A stretch of 64,000 nucleotides of DNA from NCBI GenBank assembly GCA_937893675.1, contig CALBGI010000057.1:54783-118782 (forward strand), written 5' to 3'. The notes below the pieces were generated by a model. It was given only the letters and a program-made list of their open reading frames with translations. It ran no database searches and was not told where the DNA came from. Within the stretch, counting starts at the first letter, position 1. Every line of letters begins with the position of its first letter. This DNA is from an uncultured Blautia sp. GTDB taxonomy: Bacteria > Bacillota > Clostridia > Lachnospirales > Lachnospiraceae. This document shows, piece by piece, positions 53,326 to 63,013 of this stretch. Made by a program: the position numbers and the translations under genes.

Positions 53326-54539
53326 ACAGTGTCTATTCGGTAGGCCAGATCAACCGTTACATCAAAAATATGTTTACCCAGGACTTCTTTCTCCAGAAGA
53401 TATATATAAAGGGAGAAGTGTCCAACTGCAAATATCACACCAGCGGCCATATTTATTTTTCTCTGAAGGATGAGACCGGATGTATGGCCTGCGTCATGTT
53501 CGCGGGACAGCGCCGGGGACTTTCCTTTCGGATGAAGGATGGGGACAAGGTAGTTGTGGGCGGCAGTGTGGATGTGTATGAGCGGGACGGCAGATATCAG
53601 CTTTATGCCAGAGAAATTTCTCTGGAGGGGGCGGGCGCTCTCTATGAGCGCTTTCTGGCGCTCAAACAGGAGCTGGAAGAGATGGGCATGTTTGCCCAGG
53701 AATACAAACAGCCCATACCAAAGCTGGTACGGCGGCTGGGTGTGGTGACGGCGCCTACCGGGGCTGCGGTTCAGGATATCCGAAATATTGCCGGGCGGCG
53801 CAATCCGTATCTTCAGATCATCCTTTACCCGGCACTGGTGCAGGGAGAGCAGGCCGCCGCGAGTATTGTCAGGGGCATTCAGATGCTGGACAATGCAGGG
53901 GTGGATGTGATCATTGTGGGCCGCGGAGGCGGCTCCATTGAGGACCTGTGGGCGTTTAACGAGGAATGTGTGGCACGGGCTATTTTTGAGTGCAGCACTC
54001 CTGTGATCTCCGCGGTGGGCCATGAGACGGATTTCACCATTGCGGATTTTGTGGCAGATCTGCGTGCGCCAACCCCTTCTGCGGCAGCCGAGCTTGCGGT
54101 GCAGGATTTCCGCTTGATCGTGGAACAGCTGCGAAGCTACGATGCCCGGATGCAGAGGGCTTTTGCGGGGCGCCTGGAGCTTTACCGGAACCGGCTTTTC
54201 CATTACCAGACAAAGCTTTTTTACCTGAGTCCGCAGAGCCGTCTGCGGGAGAACCGGCAGTATCTGGCAGATCTGGAGGAGCGGTTTGCGGAGGCTATGA
54301 AGGCACGGCTTTTGGAAAGCCGCCACAGGATTTCCTTGTATGCCCAGCGGCTGGAGGGACTGTCGCCGCTTCGGAAGCTGAGCCAGGGATATTCCTATGT
54401 GGCAGATGCCCAGGGGCGGGCGGTTACCAGTATCTCAAAAATAAACGAGGGAGATACACTGACGGTCTCCGTCACCGACGGAACCATAGAGACACAAGTG
54501 CGCAGCATCAGAAAGGAAGAGAGAACGCATGTCGGATAA
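53322..54539 (+). CDS. xseA: Exodeoxyribonuclease VII large subunit
   Basis: 405 aa. N-terminal OB fold (SVGQ-like opening; IKGEVSNCKYHTSGHIYFSL), catalytic domain with GVVTAPTGAAVQDI, DVIIVGRGGGSIEDLWAFN, ISAVGHETDFTIADFVADLR and PTPSAAAEL, then a long coiled coil and C-terminal segment LSQGYSYV. Paired with xseB by a 11-nt overlap. Confidence 0.95.
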   Translation: MNSVYSVGQINRYIKNMFTQDFFLQKIYIKGEVSNCKYHTSGHIYFSLKDETGCMACVMFAGQRRGLSFRMKDGDKVVVGGSVDVYERDGRYQLYAREISLEGAGALYERFLALKQELEEMGMFAQEYKQPIPKLVRRLGVVTAPTGAAVQDIRNIAGRRNPYLQIILYPALVQGEQAAASIVRGIQMLDNAGVDVIIVGRGGGSIEDLWAFNEECVARAIFECSTPVISAVGHETDFTIADFVADLRAPTPSAAAELAVQDFRLIVEQLRSYDARMQRAFAGRLELYRNRLFHYQTKLFYLSPQSRLRENRQYLADLEERFAEAMKARLLESRHRISLYAQRLEGLSPLRKLSQGYSYVADAQGRAVTSISKINEGDTLTVSVTDGTIETQVRSIRKEERTHVG

Positions 54540-54768
54540 GGAGAAGCAGCAGACGATCGAGGAAGCCTTTGAGGAGCTGGACGCGCTGGCTGCGAAGCTG
54601 GAGGACCGGGAAACTTCCCTGGAGGATTCCTTTGATCTGTATAAAAAGGGCATGGAGCTTCTGAAGAACTGCAGCCAGAAGCTGGATACCGTGGAAAAGA
54701 AGATGCTGCAGATGAATGAGGATGGAACATTTGTTGAATTTTCAAGAGGAACTGAAGAAGAAAACTGA
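54529..54768 (+). CDS. xseB: Exodeoxyribonuclease VII small subunit
   Basis: 79 aa, two-helix protein. TIEEAFEELDALAAKLEDRE and SLEDSFDLYKKGMELLKNC are the conserved XseB pattern. It overlaps both neighbours, consistent with translational coupling. Confidence 0.94.
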   Translation: MSDKEKQQTIEEAFEELDALAAKLEDRETSLEDSFDLYKKGMELLKNCSQKLDTVEKKMLQMNEDGTFVEFSRGTEEEN

Positions 54769-55621
54769 AAAAATAGAGCGCTTGATAGGGAACTATCTCC
54801 CGGCGGAAACCGGGTTTGCGAAGCATATGGCAGAGGCTATGAACTACAGCATGACGGCCGGGGGAAAACGCCTTCGCCCCATGCTTCTGCTGGAAACCTA
54901 TGAGATGTTCGGGGGACGGGAGCAGGCGGCAGAGCCGTTTGCGGCAGCCATGGAGATGATCCATACCCACTCCCTGATCCATGATGACCTGCCGGCCATT
55001 GACAATGACGATTACCGGAGAGGGCGCCTTACCACCCACAAGGTATACGGGGAGGCCATGGGCGTGCTGTCCGGCGTAGCGCTTCTCAACTGGGCCTACG
55101 AGACCATGCTGAAAGCTTTTTCCATGACAGAACATCCGCAGCGGGTGGTCTCTGCCATGAAGATCATGTCAGAAAAGACCGGCCTTCTCGGCATGCTGGG
55201 CGGCCAGAGCGTGGATGTGGAAAATGACGGCAAGCCGCTTACAAGGGAAATGCTTACCTATATTTATGAGAACAAAACCTCCGCGCTGATTGAGGCTTCT
55301 ATGATGAGCGGCGCTGTTCTGGCGGGAGCGACAAAAGAGGAGACGGCAAAGATCGCCCGTGCAGCCGGAAATATCGGCCTGGCTTTTCAGATCCAGGATG
55401 ATATTCTGGATGTGACAAGCACTGCCGAGACGCTGGGAAAACCTGTACACAGCGATGAAAAAAACAATAAGGTCACATATGTGACGCTCATGGGACTGGA
55501 GGAAGCGGCGGACCAGGTGGCAAAGCTTTCCCGGGAAGCCGTCGAAATTCTCGGAACCCTGAAACAAAAAAATGGATTCCTGTGTCTTTTGGTGGAGCAG
55601 CTTGTGAGCCGCAGGAAGTAA
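54716..55621 (+). CDS. ispA: Polyprenyl (farnesyl/geranylgeranyl) diphosphate synthase
   Basis: 301-aa E-chain prenyltransferase. First Asp-rich motif is HDDLPAIDNDDYRRGRLT, second is QIQDDILDVT; GGKRLRPMLLLE and MLGGQSVDVE are typical of the IspA group. It supplies isoprenoid chains from the DXP pathway product, with dxs next door. The start is uncertain (ATG 54716, ATG 54722 or TTG 54731); the first would overlap xseB by 53 nt. Confidence 0.92.
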   Translation: MRMEHLLNFQEELKKKTEKIERLIGNYLPAETGFAKHMAEAMNYSMTAGGKRLRPMLLLETYEMFGGREQAAEPFAAAMEMIHTHSLIHDDLPAIDNDDYRRGRLTTHKVYGEAMGVLSGVALLNWAYETMLKAFSMTEHPQRVVSAMKIMSEKTGLLGMLGGQSVDVENDGKPLTREMLTYIYENKTSALIEASMMSGAVLAGATKEETAKIARAAGNIGLAFQIQDDILDVTSTAETLGKPVHSDEKNNKVTYVTLMGLEEAADQVAKLSREAVEILGTLKQKNGFLCLLVEQLVSRRK

Positions 55622-55633
55622 GGAAGTGTACCA

Positions 55634-57493
55634 ATGATTCTGGAAAAAATCCAAAAGCCCAATGACATTCACAAAATTGCGCTGAGTGATTTCCCGCAGC
55701 TTGCGGCAGAAATCCGGGAATTTCTGGTGAACTCCGTCAGCAAAACAGGGGGTCATCTGGCATCCAATTTAGGTGTGGTGGAGTTGACGCTTGCGCTTCA
55801 CAATGTACTGCAGTTTCCGGAGGATAAGCTCATCTGGGATGTGGGACATCAGGCGTATACACACAAAATCCTTACCGGCAGGAAGGACGGTTTTGCCCAT
55901 TTGCGGCAGGAGGGCGGCATGAGCGGCTTTCCCAAGCGCAAGGAGAGCAGCTGCGATGCTTTTGACGCCGGACACAGCTCCAGCTCCATTTCAGCCGGTG
56001 TGGGATATGTGCGGGCCAGGGATCTGCTGGGACAAAAACACAGGGTGGTTGCGGTCATCGGCGACGGAAGCCTTACCGGAGGGATGGCTTATGAAGCCTT
56101 GAATAACGCGGCTGAGCTCAAGACGAATTTTATCATTGTCATCAACGACAATAACATGTCCATTTCCCGGAATGTGGGAGGGATGTCCTCCTATTTGGGC
56201 GCGCTTCGCACCGCGGAGACTTACACCGGAATGAAGCTTGCGATCACCAAAAATCTGAAAAAGATTCCCAAGGTAGGGACGGCTGTGGTAGATACGGTGC
56301 GGAAGACCAAGAGCAGCATCAAGCAGCTTTTTATCCCGGGCATGCTGTTTGAGAATATGGGACTGACCTATCTGGGACCGGTGGACGGCCACAATATGCG
56401 TCAGATGATGAAGCTGTTTAACGAGGCAAAACGGGTGGAAGGGCCGGTGGTGGTTCATGTGCTGACCCAGAAGGGCAGAGGCTATGTGCCTGCCTGTTCC
56501 CATCCGGACCGCTTTCATGGTATTGGGCCATTTGATATCAAAACAGGGGAGCCGCTGTCCAAAAAAACAGCCCAAACCTGGACCGATGCCTTTTCGGAGG
56601 CAATGGTGAAGCTTGGCAAAGAAAATCCGCGCCTTACGGCGATCACAGCGGCCATGCCGGAAGGAACCGGGCTTGCCGCCTTTGGGGAGATCTATCCGGA
56701 GCGCTTTTTTGATGTAGGGATCGCGGAAGAGCACGCCGTGACTTTCGCAGCGGGACTTGCGCTGGGGGGAATGACTCCCGTGGTAGCGGTATATTCATCT
56801 TTTCTTCAGCGCGCGGTGGATCAGATGCTTCACGATGTGTGCATGCAGAAGCTCCACGTTATTTTTGCCATTGACCGGGCAGGGCTTGTGGGCGCGGACG
56901 GAGAGACGCACCAGGGATGCTTTGACCTTTCTTATCTGACCATGATGCCAAATATGACGGTGATGGCGCCGAAGAATGCCTGGGAGCTTCAGGAGATGCT
57001 GCGGTTTGCGGCAGAGTGCGACGGCCCCTGCGCGATCCGTTATCCCAGAGGCAGCGCCTATCAGGGGCTGGAGGAGTTTCGCGGACCCGTGGAGATGGGC
57101 AGGAGTGAAATCCTAAGTAAGGGAAAAGATACCGCCGTGATCTGTGTGGGCAGTATGGTGCAGGTGGGAGAAGAGGTCTGCAGTCTGCTCCGCGAAAAAG
57201 GACAGAATCCCACACTGGTCAATGCCAGGTTTGTAAAGCCCATGGATACAGAGCTTCTGAAAGAGCTGGCCAGGGAGCACAGCCTGTTTGTGACGGTAGA
57301 AGAAAATGTAAAAAACGGCGGTTTTGGAGAACACGTAGCGTCTTATATGGAAGCCTGTCATCTAGGTGTGCGGGTGCTTCCGGTCGCGATCCGGGATCGT
57401 TTTGTAGAGCATGGGGCAGTGGAGAGTCTGCGGGCAAAGACCGGACTTTCCGCTTCCGGCATTCTTGAAGCCATAGAGGAGTACAGAGCTTGA
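55634..57493 (+). CDS. dxs: 1-deoxy-D-xylulose-5-phosphate synthase
   Basis: 619 aa, thiamine-diphosphate enzyme starting the MEP isoprenoid pathway. The ThDP motif is GDGSLTGGMAYEALNNA to NDNNMSIS; LASNLGVVELTLALH and WDVGHQAYTHKILTGR are N-terminal family blocks; the transketolase domain has DVGIAEEHAVTFAAGLA. AAGGAAGTGTACCA precedes ATG. Overlaps tlyA by 4 nt if its TTG start is used. Confidence 0.96.
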   Translation: MILEKIQKPNDIHKIALSDFPQLAAEIREFLVNSVSKTGGHLASNLGVVELTLALHNVLQFPEDKLIWDVGHQAYTHKILTGRKDGFAHLRQEGGMSGFPKRKESSCDAFDAGHSSSSISAGVGYVRARDLLGQKHRVVAVIGDGSLTGGMAYEALNNAAELKTNFIIVINDNNMSISRNVGGMSSYLGALRTAETYTGMKLAITKNLKKIPKVGTAVVDTVRKTKSSIKQLFIPGMLFENMGLTYLGPVDGHNMRQMMKLFNEAKRVEGPVVVHVLTQKGRGYVPACSHPDRFHGIGPFDIKTGEPLSKKTAQTWTDAFSEAMVKLGKENPRLTAITAAMPEGTGLAAFGEIYPERFFDVGIAEEHAVTFAAGLALGGMTPVVAVYSSFLQRAVDQMLHDVCMQKLHVIFAIDRAGLVGADGETHQGCFDLSYLTMMPNMTVMAPKNAWELQEMLRFAAECDGPCAIRYPRGSAYQGLEEFRGPVEMGRSEILSKGKDTAVICVGSMVQVGEEVCSLLREKGQNPTLVNARFVKPMDTELLKELAREHSLFVTVEENVKNGGFGEHVASYMEACHLGVRVLPVAIRDRFVEHGAVESLRAKTGLSASGILEAIEEYRA

Positions 57494-58305
57494 TTATGAA
57501 AAAACGACTGGATATTCTTCTGGTGGAGCAGTCACTGGCTCCTTCCAGAGAAAAGGCAAAAGCATATATCATGTCCGGAGATGTGTATGTGGACGGACAA
57601 AAAGAAGACAAGGCAGGCTCCATGTTTCCGGAGAATGCAAAAATTGAGGTCAGGGGCAATACGCTTCCCTATGTGAGCAGAGGCGGTCTGAAGCTTGAAA
57701 AAGCCATGAAGCTTTTTGACGTGGCGCTGTCCGGCAGGGTCTGCATGGATGTTGGCGCTTCCACCGGGGGCTTTACCGACTGTATGCTGCAGAATGGAGC
57801 AGTGAAGGTGTACTCGGTGGATGTGGGCTACGGTCAGCTGGACTGGAAGCTGCGCAAGGATTCCCGGGTAGTCTGCATGGAAAAGACCAACATCCGCTAT
57901 GTGGTGCCGGAGGACATCGAAGAGCCGGTGGCCTTTGCATCCATTGATGTGTCCTTTATTTCTCTGACCAAGGTACTTTTGCCGGTGCGCAGACTGCTCA
58001 CAGAGGATGGAGAGATCGTGTGTCTCATCAAACCGCAGTTCGAGGCGGGCAGGGAAAAAGTAGGCAAAAAGGGCGTCGTGAGAGATCCGGCAGTACACTG
58101 CGAGGTTATCGAAAAAGTGCGGGACTATGCCATGAGCATCGGCCTGGAGCCCTGTCATCTTTCCTTTTCTCCCATCAAGGGACCGGAGGGAAATATTGAA
58201 TATTTGATGCATCTGAAAAAGCATCCGCAGGAGGACGCGGTGGGCGAAAGCCTTTCCCTAACCGTGCAGGAAGTGGTGGCAGAAGCGCACGGACAATTAG
58301 ATTGA
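57490..58305 (+). CDS. tlyA: TlyA family rRNA (cytidine-2'-O)-methyltransferase
   Basis: About 271 aa. N-terminal S4 RNA-binding domain (RLDILLVEQSLAPSREKAKA), then an FtsJ-like methyltransferase with SAM motif CMDVGASTGGFTDCMLQ and a KDKE-like set including the Lys in LIKPQFEAGREKVGKKGVV. In this gene neighbourhood (dxs-tlyA-nadK-argR-recN) it is conserved in Clostridia. TTG 57490 is 7 nt after GAGGAG; an ATG two codons later is the alternative. Confidence 0.9.
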   Translation: MIMKKRLDILLVEQSLAPSREKAKAYIMSGDVYVDGQKEDKAGSMFPENAKIEVRGNTLPYVSRGGLKLEKAMKLFDVALSGRVCMDVGASTGGFTDCMLQNGAVKVYSVDVGYGQLDWKLRKDSRVVCMEKTNIRYVVPEDIEEPVAFASIDVSFISLTKVLLPVRRLLTEDGEIVCLIKPQFEAGREKVGKKGVVRDPAVHCEVIEKVRDYAMSIGLEPCHLSFSPIKGPEGNIEYLMHLKKHPQEDAVGESLSLTVQEVVAEAHGQLD

Positions 58306-58316
58306 GGAACAGAGAA

Positions 58317-59177
58317 ATGGAGCATTTTTGTATTATCACAAACAGTGATAAGGATTCCGGGTTTGCAATTACCGAAAAAATTGCGGCATATCTGAAAGCG
58401 CATGGCAGAAGCGTCAGTATACAGCAGGCGCTTCCGGAAAACGGGGGCGCCTACCATTATACCAATCCGGAGCGGATTCCCAAAGATACACAGTGCATTA
58501 TTGTGCTGGGAGGAGACGGAACCCTGCTGCAGGCGGCCAGAGATGTGGTACATAAAGGCATTCCGCTTCTGGGAATCAATCTGGGAAATCTGGGATTTCT
58601 GGCAGAGGTGGACAGGAACTCCATCTACCCGGCGCTGGATCAGCTGATGGATGGAGATTATGAAATCGAGGAGCGCATGATGCTCACGGGAACGGTTTAC
58701 CGCGGACAGGAGATCCTGGGCAGCAGCATTGCCCTGAACGACATTGTCATTATCCGGGACGGACACATGCGGGTGGTGCGCTTTAAAAATTATGTGAATA
58801 ACGAATATCTGAATTCCTATGATGCGGACGGGATCATTATTTCCACTCCTACTGGATCCACCGGCTACAGTCTGTCGGTGGGAGGGCCGATCGTCTCTCC
58901 GGATGCATCCATGATCATTATGACGCCTGTCGCGCCTCATACCATGAATACAAGAAGCATTGTGTTTCCGGCGGAGGATGTGCTGACAGTGGAGATCGGT
59001 CAGCGTCGTCCGGGAGTCAGCGAAAAGGGACTGGCCTCCTTCGACGGGGATACGGAGATTCCCATGCAGGCGGGAGACTGCATCGTGATCAGCAAGGCGG
59101 CAGTCAAAACAAAGATCATCAAGCTCAACCATCTGAGCTTTGTGGAGGTTCTGCGGCAGAAAATGCGCAACAGCTAG
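58317..59177 (+). CDS. nadK: NAD kinase
   Basis: 286 aa. GGDGTLLQAARDVV holds the catalytic Asp; GINLGNLGFLAEVD, TPTGSTGYSLSVGGPIVSPD and the C-terminal SFDGD region are NAD-kinase blocks. It makes NADP. The ATG used has GAGGAACAGAGAA upstream; a TTG at 58302 overlapping the tlyA stop would add five residues. Confidence 0.94.
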   Translation: MEHFCIITNSDKDSGFAITEKIAAYLKAHGRSVSIQQALPENGGAYHYTNPERIPKDTQCIIVLGGDGTLLQAARDVVHKGIPLLGINLGNLGFLAEVDRNSIYPALDQLMDGDYEIEERMMLTGTVYRGQEILGSSIALNDIVIIRDGHMRVVRFKNYVNNEYLNSYDADGIIISTPTGSTGYSLSVGGPIVSPDASMIIMTPVAPHTMNTRSIVFPAEDVLTVEIGQRRPGVSEKGLASFDGDTEIPMQAGDCIVISKAAVKTKIIKLNHLSFVEVLRQKMRNS

Positions 59178-59187
59178 GAGGTTTACC

Positions 59188-59637
59188 GTGAAATTAGCAC
59201 GACATGAAAAAATAATGGAGTTGATCCACAAGTATGACATAGATACCCAGGAGGAGCTGGCGGCAAGGCTTAATGAGGCGGGCTTCAAAGTGACGCAGGC
59301 CACGGTTTCCAGGGATATCCGTGCGCTGAAGATGACAAAGGTAACCGGTAAGAACGGGAAATCGCACTATGCCATCCTCAAGGAAGCTCCCCATGCTTTG
59401 GAGGATAAGTACGCGCGGGTGTTGAAGGACGCCCTGGTCTCCATGGATGTAGGACAGAATCTGCTGGTCATTCGGACGGTGCCTGGCATGGCGATGGGCG
59501 TAGCAGCGGCGTTGGACGGACAGAACTGGCCGGAGATCCTGGGATGCATTGCGGGAGACGACACCATTATGTGCGCAGCCAAGACGCAGGAGCAGGCGGA
59601 GCATGTGATGGAAAAGCTGAGAGAAATCGTGGAGTAA
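59188..59637 (+). CDS. argR: Arginine repressor ArgR/AhrC
   Basis: 149 aa. Winged-helix N-terminus (LAARLNEAGFKVTQATVSRD) and C-terminal Arg-binding hexamerisation domain (PGMAMGVAAALDG, GCIAGDDTIM). The GTG start has a perfect AGGAGG 6 nt upstream. It regulates arginine metabolism genes, none of which lie in the window. Confidence 0.95.
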   Translation: MKLARHEKIMELIHKYDIDTQEELAARLNEAGFKVTQATVSRDIRALKMTKVTGKNGKSHYAILKEAPHALEDKYARVLKDALVSMDVGQNLLVIRTVPGMAMGVAAALDGQNWPEILGCIAGDDTIMCAAKTQEQAEHVMEKLREIVE

Positions 59638-59661
59638 TGTCCCGTATATTTAGGAGGAAGC

Positions 59662-61350
59662 ATGTTAGTACACTTGCACGTAAAAAATCTTGCCCTCATA
59701 GAGGACATTGCGGTGGATTTTGGGCCGGGTCTTAATATCCTTACCGGTGAGACCGGCGCTGGAAAATCGATTCTTCTGGGCTCCATGCAGCTGATATTGG
59801 GAGCAAAGCCGACCAGAGGCATGATTCGGGAACATGCGGATTACGCGCTGGTGGAGCTTCTTTTTCAGGTGGAAAATCCGAGAACGGAAAAAGCACTGCG
59901 GACACTTGATGTGGAGCTTGAGGATTCCCAGGTGCTTCTTTCCCGCAAAATCATGGATGGAAGAAGCGTCAATAAGATCAATGGGGAGACCACAACCGTT
60001 GGGCAGATGAAAGCGGTTGCTTCCTGCCTTCTGGATATCCATGGGCAGCATGAGCACCAGTCGCTTCTCTATCAGGACAAGCAGCTGGAAATTCTGGATG
60101 CCTATGGGAAAGAGCGGATCCTGCCGGTCAAAGAAAATGTAAAGAAGTGTTTTGAAAAATACCGGGATTGCCGGGAAGCTTTAAAAGCCCTGGATATGGA
60201 CGAGGAACAGAGAAACAGGGAGATCGCTTTTCTGGAGTTTGAGATCGGGGAAATCGAAAAGGCTGCAATCGTGCCCGGCGAGGATGAGGAACTGGAGCGT
60301 CGGTACCGGAAGCTTACCAATGCCCGAAAGATCGTGGATGTGATATCCGGCGTTCACGGTATGACCGGATATGACATGCAGGGAGCCGGAGACCTGGTGG
60401 GAAATGCTCTCAGAGAGATGTCACGGGTACTTCCTTTTGATGAGGAGCTGGAACCGCTTTCCCAGACATTGAGTGAAGTGGACAGTCTTCTCAATGACTT
60501 TAACCGGGAGCTTTCTTCCTATATGGACAGTCTTACCTTTGACGAACAGGAATTCTATGAGACAGAGCAGAGACTCAATCTTATCAACAGCCTGAAAGCA
60601 AAGTACGGACAGCGTCTGGAAGCGATTCAGGAGTATCAGGCAGCACAGCAGAAAAAACTGGAAAAACTTCGCAAATATGAGAAAATTTTCCAGAATTCTG
60701 TCAAAGAACTCCATACAGCGGAGGAAATTCTTGCAAAAGCTTCGTATGAATTGACAGAAATCCGGAAAGAATATAGTAAACAGCTGGAAGCAGAGATTAT
60801 AGAAGGCTTAAAAGAGCTTAATTTTCTCAACGTGGATTTTGCCATTGCTTTTTCAAAGAAAAAAAGCTGGAGCGCAGACGGATGCGATGCGGTGGAATAT
60901 GAGATTTCCACCAACCCGGGAGAAAAGAAAAAGCCTCTGGGCAAGATTGTGTCCGGCGGTGAGCTTTCCAGGATCATGCTTGCGCTCAAAGCCATTCTCG
61001 CGGACAGGGACGACATTGAGACACTGATCTTCGACGAGATCGACACCGGGATCAGCGGGCGCACAGCACAGAAGGTCTCCGAAAAAATGGCGGTCATCGG
61101 GCGCCATCGCCAGGTGCTGTGTATTACCCATCTTCCCCAGATCGCGGCCATGGCAGACACGCATTTTGAGATTGAAAAGCATGTGGAGGGACAGGAGACC
61201 ACCACACAGATCCGCCCGCTGGAGGGCGAAGCTTCGATTCGCGAACTGGCGCGTCTTCTGGGAGGAGCTGAGATCACCGGCGCAGTGCTTTCCAATGCAA
61301 GAGAGATGAAAGAATTGGCACAGGTACATAAAAATACAAGAGTGAAATAA
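59662..61350 (+). CDS. recN: DNA repair protein RecN
   Basis: 562-aa SMC-like ATPase. Walker A is LTGETGAGKSILLGSMQL, the DIHGQHEHQSLL motif is RecN-specific, a coiled coil spans about 150-360, and the ABC signature/Walker B are VSGGELSRIMLALKAIL and LIFDEIDTGISG. ATG follows TAGGAGGAAGC. Confidence 0.96.
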   Translation: MLVHLHVKNLALIEDIAVDFGPGLNILTGETGAGKSILLGSMQLILGAKPTRGMIREHADYALVELLFQVENPRTEKALRTLDVELEDSQVLLSRKIMDGRSVNKINGETTTVGQMKAVASCLLDIHGQHEHQSLLYQDKQLEILDAYGKERILPVKENVKKCFEKYRDCREALKALDMDEEQRNREIAFLEFEIGEIEKAAIVPGEDEELERRYRKLTNARKIVDVISGVHGMTGYDMQGAGDLVGNALREMSRVLPFDEELEPLSQTLSEVDSLLNDFNRELSSYMDSLTFDEQEFYETEQRLNLINSLKAKYGQRLEAIQEYQAAQQKKLEKLRKYEKIFQNSVKELHTAEEILAKASYELTEIRKEYSKQLEAEIIEGLKELNFLNVDFAIAFSKKKSWSADGCDAVEYEISTNPGEKKKPLGKIVSGGELSRIMLALKAILADRDDIETLIFDEIDTGISGRTAQKVSEKMAVIGRHRQVLCITHLPQIAAMADTHFEIEKHVEGQETTTQIRPLEGEASIRELARLLGGAEITGAVLSNAREMKELAQVHKNTRVK

Positions 61351-61370
61351 GCACTTTGTCCACATACTAG

Positions 61371-61405
61371 GAGAGGATATTCCGAAAGGATATCCTCTCT
61401 TCTTT
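61371..61405 (+). terminator. Terminator after recN
   Basis: GAGAGGATAT pairs perfectly with ATATCCTCTC (10 bp), followed by TTCTTT. It ends the long asp23-to-recN transcript. Confidence 0.85.
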
Positions 61406-61516
61406 ATGTAATGGGAAATTACGCTGTAAGATTTCCATTACATAAAAACGCTCTGCGAAAATGCAACCAGATGTACGGGGAGCAACCAGAAAACATGGGA
61501 CAAAGGATGTGGCAGT

Positions 61517-62722
61517 GTGAGCAGTGAGAATAAGAAAAAGTACAGACGTTTTCTGCTGTGGTGTGCGGCGTTTTCTTTGACTGCGGCAGTCTGGCTGGGA
61601 TACCGTTATTATGACCGGAAAATCCCCGATGAAGTGCAGGTGGCAAAGGGAGAAGACCAAAACATCCGCAGGCTTTTTGACGATCCTTTTTTGCGCTTTG
61701 GGGAAGCCGTGGCGGTATCGGCAGACGGAAGCTGCGCCCTGCCCTGCAGCGTAATGGGCGTCATTCCCTTTAAGGATGTGAAGATCACTCCTGTGGAGAG
61801 AAAAAATCTTATGGTAAGCGGAAGCACAGTCGGAATCTATCTGGAAACAGACGGTGTGCTGGTGGTGGATACCGGGGAGATCCTTTGCGACAGCGGAGAC
61901 CTTTTGGAGCCGGCAAAAAATATCGTGCAGCCGGGGGACTACATTGTGGCGTTCAATGAGCAGAAGGTGACAAGCAAACGGCAGCTCATGGATGATCTTT
62001 CAGGTCTTGATTCCCAAAAAGTCACGCTGCGCGTCCAGAGAAACGGTGAGGAGATTCCCCTTTCTGTGACGCCGGTCAAGGACACGAACGGAGACTATAA
62101 GCTTGGATTGTGGGTGCGGGATGATACCCAGGGAATCGGAACCCTGACCTATGTAGATGAAAAAGGCGGTTACGGAGCCCTGGGGCACGGGATCAGAGAT
62201 GTAGATACCGGAGAGCTGCTCTCTATTGATGAGGGAGACCTGTATCGGGCAGAAATCCTGAGCATCCGAAAAGGGGGAAAAGGAACGCCGGGAGAGCTGG
62301 CCGGTCTCATTCGGTATGAGGAATCCAATGTGATCGGCAGCATTAGCGGCAATACGTCCAACGGCATTTACGGCACCCTGAATCCGGTGGATGAGAGTAT
62401 TTCCTTAAAAGAAATGCCCATTGGCTACAAGCAGGAAATGGAAATCGGTCCTGCGTCCATTCTCTGCAGCCTGGGAGATGGCGTGCAGGAGTATGACGCC
62501 GAGATTACCAAAATCGATATGAACCATGAGGACACCAACAAAAGCTTTGTGATCCACATTACGGACGAGGAGCTTTTGGAGAAAACCGGCGGGATCGTGC
62601 AGGGAATGAGCGGCAGTCCGGTTCTTCAGGACGGCAAGGTTGTGGGGGCAGTGACTCACGTCTTTGTGCAGGATGCAAGTACCGGGTATGGGATTTTTAT
62701 TGAGACGATGCTGGAACAGTAG
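61517..62722 (+). CDS. spoIVB: SpoIVB peptidase
   Basis: 401-aa forespore serine protease (family S55). N-terminal membrane helix (about 12-29), a PDZ domain (IVQPGDYIVAFNEQKVTSK near 138), and the catalytic pair His in GYGALGHGI and Ser in QGMSGSPVLQDGK. In Bacillus it triggers pro-SigK processing and cleaves SpoIIQ; here SigK has no pro-sequence, so the second role is more likely the relevant one. GTG start with AAAGGAT upstream. spo0A, its usual neighbour, is not directly downstream. Confidence 0.94.
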   Translation: MSSENKKKYRRFLLWCAAFSLTAAVWLGYRYYDRKIPDEVQVAKGEDQNIRRLFDDPFLRFGEAVAVSADGSCALPCSVMGVIPFKDVKITPVERKNLMVSGSTVGIYLETDGVLVVDTGEILCDSGDLLEPAKNIVQPGDYIVAFNEQKVTSKRQLMDDLSGLDSQKVTLRVQRNGEEIPLSVTPVKDTNGDYKLGLWVRDDTQGIGTLTYVDEKGGYGALGHGIRDVDTGELLSIDEGDLYRAEILSIRKGGKGTPGELAGLIRYEESNVIGSISGNTSNGIYGTLNPVDESISLKEMPIGYKQEMEIGPASILCSLGDGVQEYDAEITKIDMNHEDTNKSFVIHITDEELLEKTGGIVQGMSGSPVLQDGKVVGAVTHVFVQDASTGYGIFIETMLEQ

Positions 62723-62731
62723 GAGAGCCGA

Positions 62732-62771
62732 AAAAAGGATACGAACGCCGGGAGGCGGGCGTATCCTTTTT
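62732..62771 (+). terminator. Terminator after spoIVB
   Basis: AAAAAGGATACG pairs perfectly with CGTATCCTTTTT (12 bp); the 3' arm ends in the T-run. Confidence 0.9.
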
Positions 62772-62776
62772 GTGCT

Positions 62777-62824
62777 GCTGACTGGAAAAATTAAATTTCA
62801 GTACAGCATCAAATTCTGCAGGGG
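62777..62824 (+). repeat. 48-nt imperfect direct repeat, left copy
   Basis: Matches 63947-63994 in the same orientation at 37 of 48 positions without gaps; begins GCTGACT and contains TTAAATTTCAGT. It lies 5 nt after the spoIVB terminator, at the point where base composition turns A+T-rich. Confidence 0.75.
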
Positions 62825-62855
62825 ATGAAAAAGTTTGATGTTTACAAAGTTTTTC

Positions 62856-62884
62856 GTCAAAAGACATCGGATGTCTGTTATAAT
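62856..62884 (+). promoter_or_regulatory. Possible promoter with palindromic operator
   Basis: TATAAT at 62879-62884; the spacer contains a perfect inverted repeat AGACAT-CGG-ATGTCT (62862-62876). The -35 is poor, as expected for a regulated promoter. It would drive the YjbR-like gene. Confidence 0.45.
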
Positions 62885-63013
62885 TATAGTACTTTATCAA
62901 TACATGTAACAGAGTGTGCTTGCCCAAATCTGGGTCAGAAAAGCAATAAATTTCATTGGACGGCGCAGATTTGTCAGCGTGAAATTGATTATTTGTTGGG
63001 GAGAATTATTTAA

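Noticed and set aside
62825..63013. 62-codon open frame upstream of the YjbR-like gene
   Set aside because: It spans the likely promoter, palindrome and leader, has no recognisable family, and its only support is a possible GGGG before ATG.
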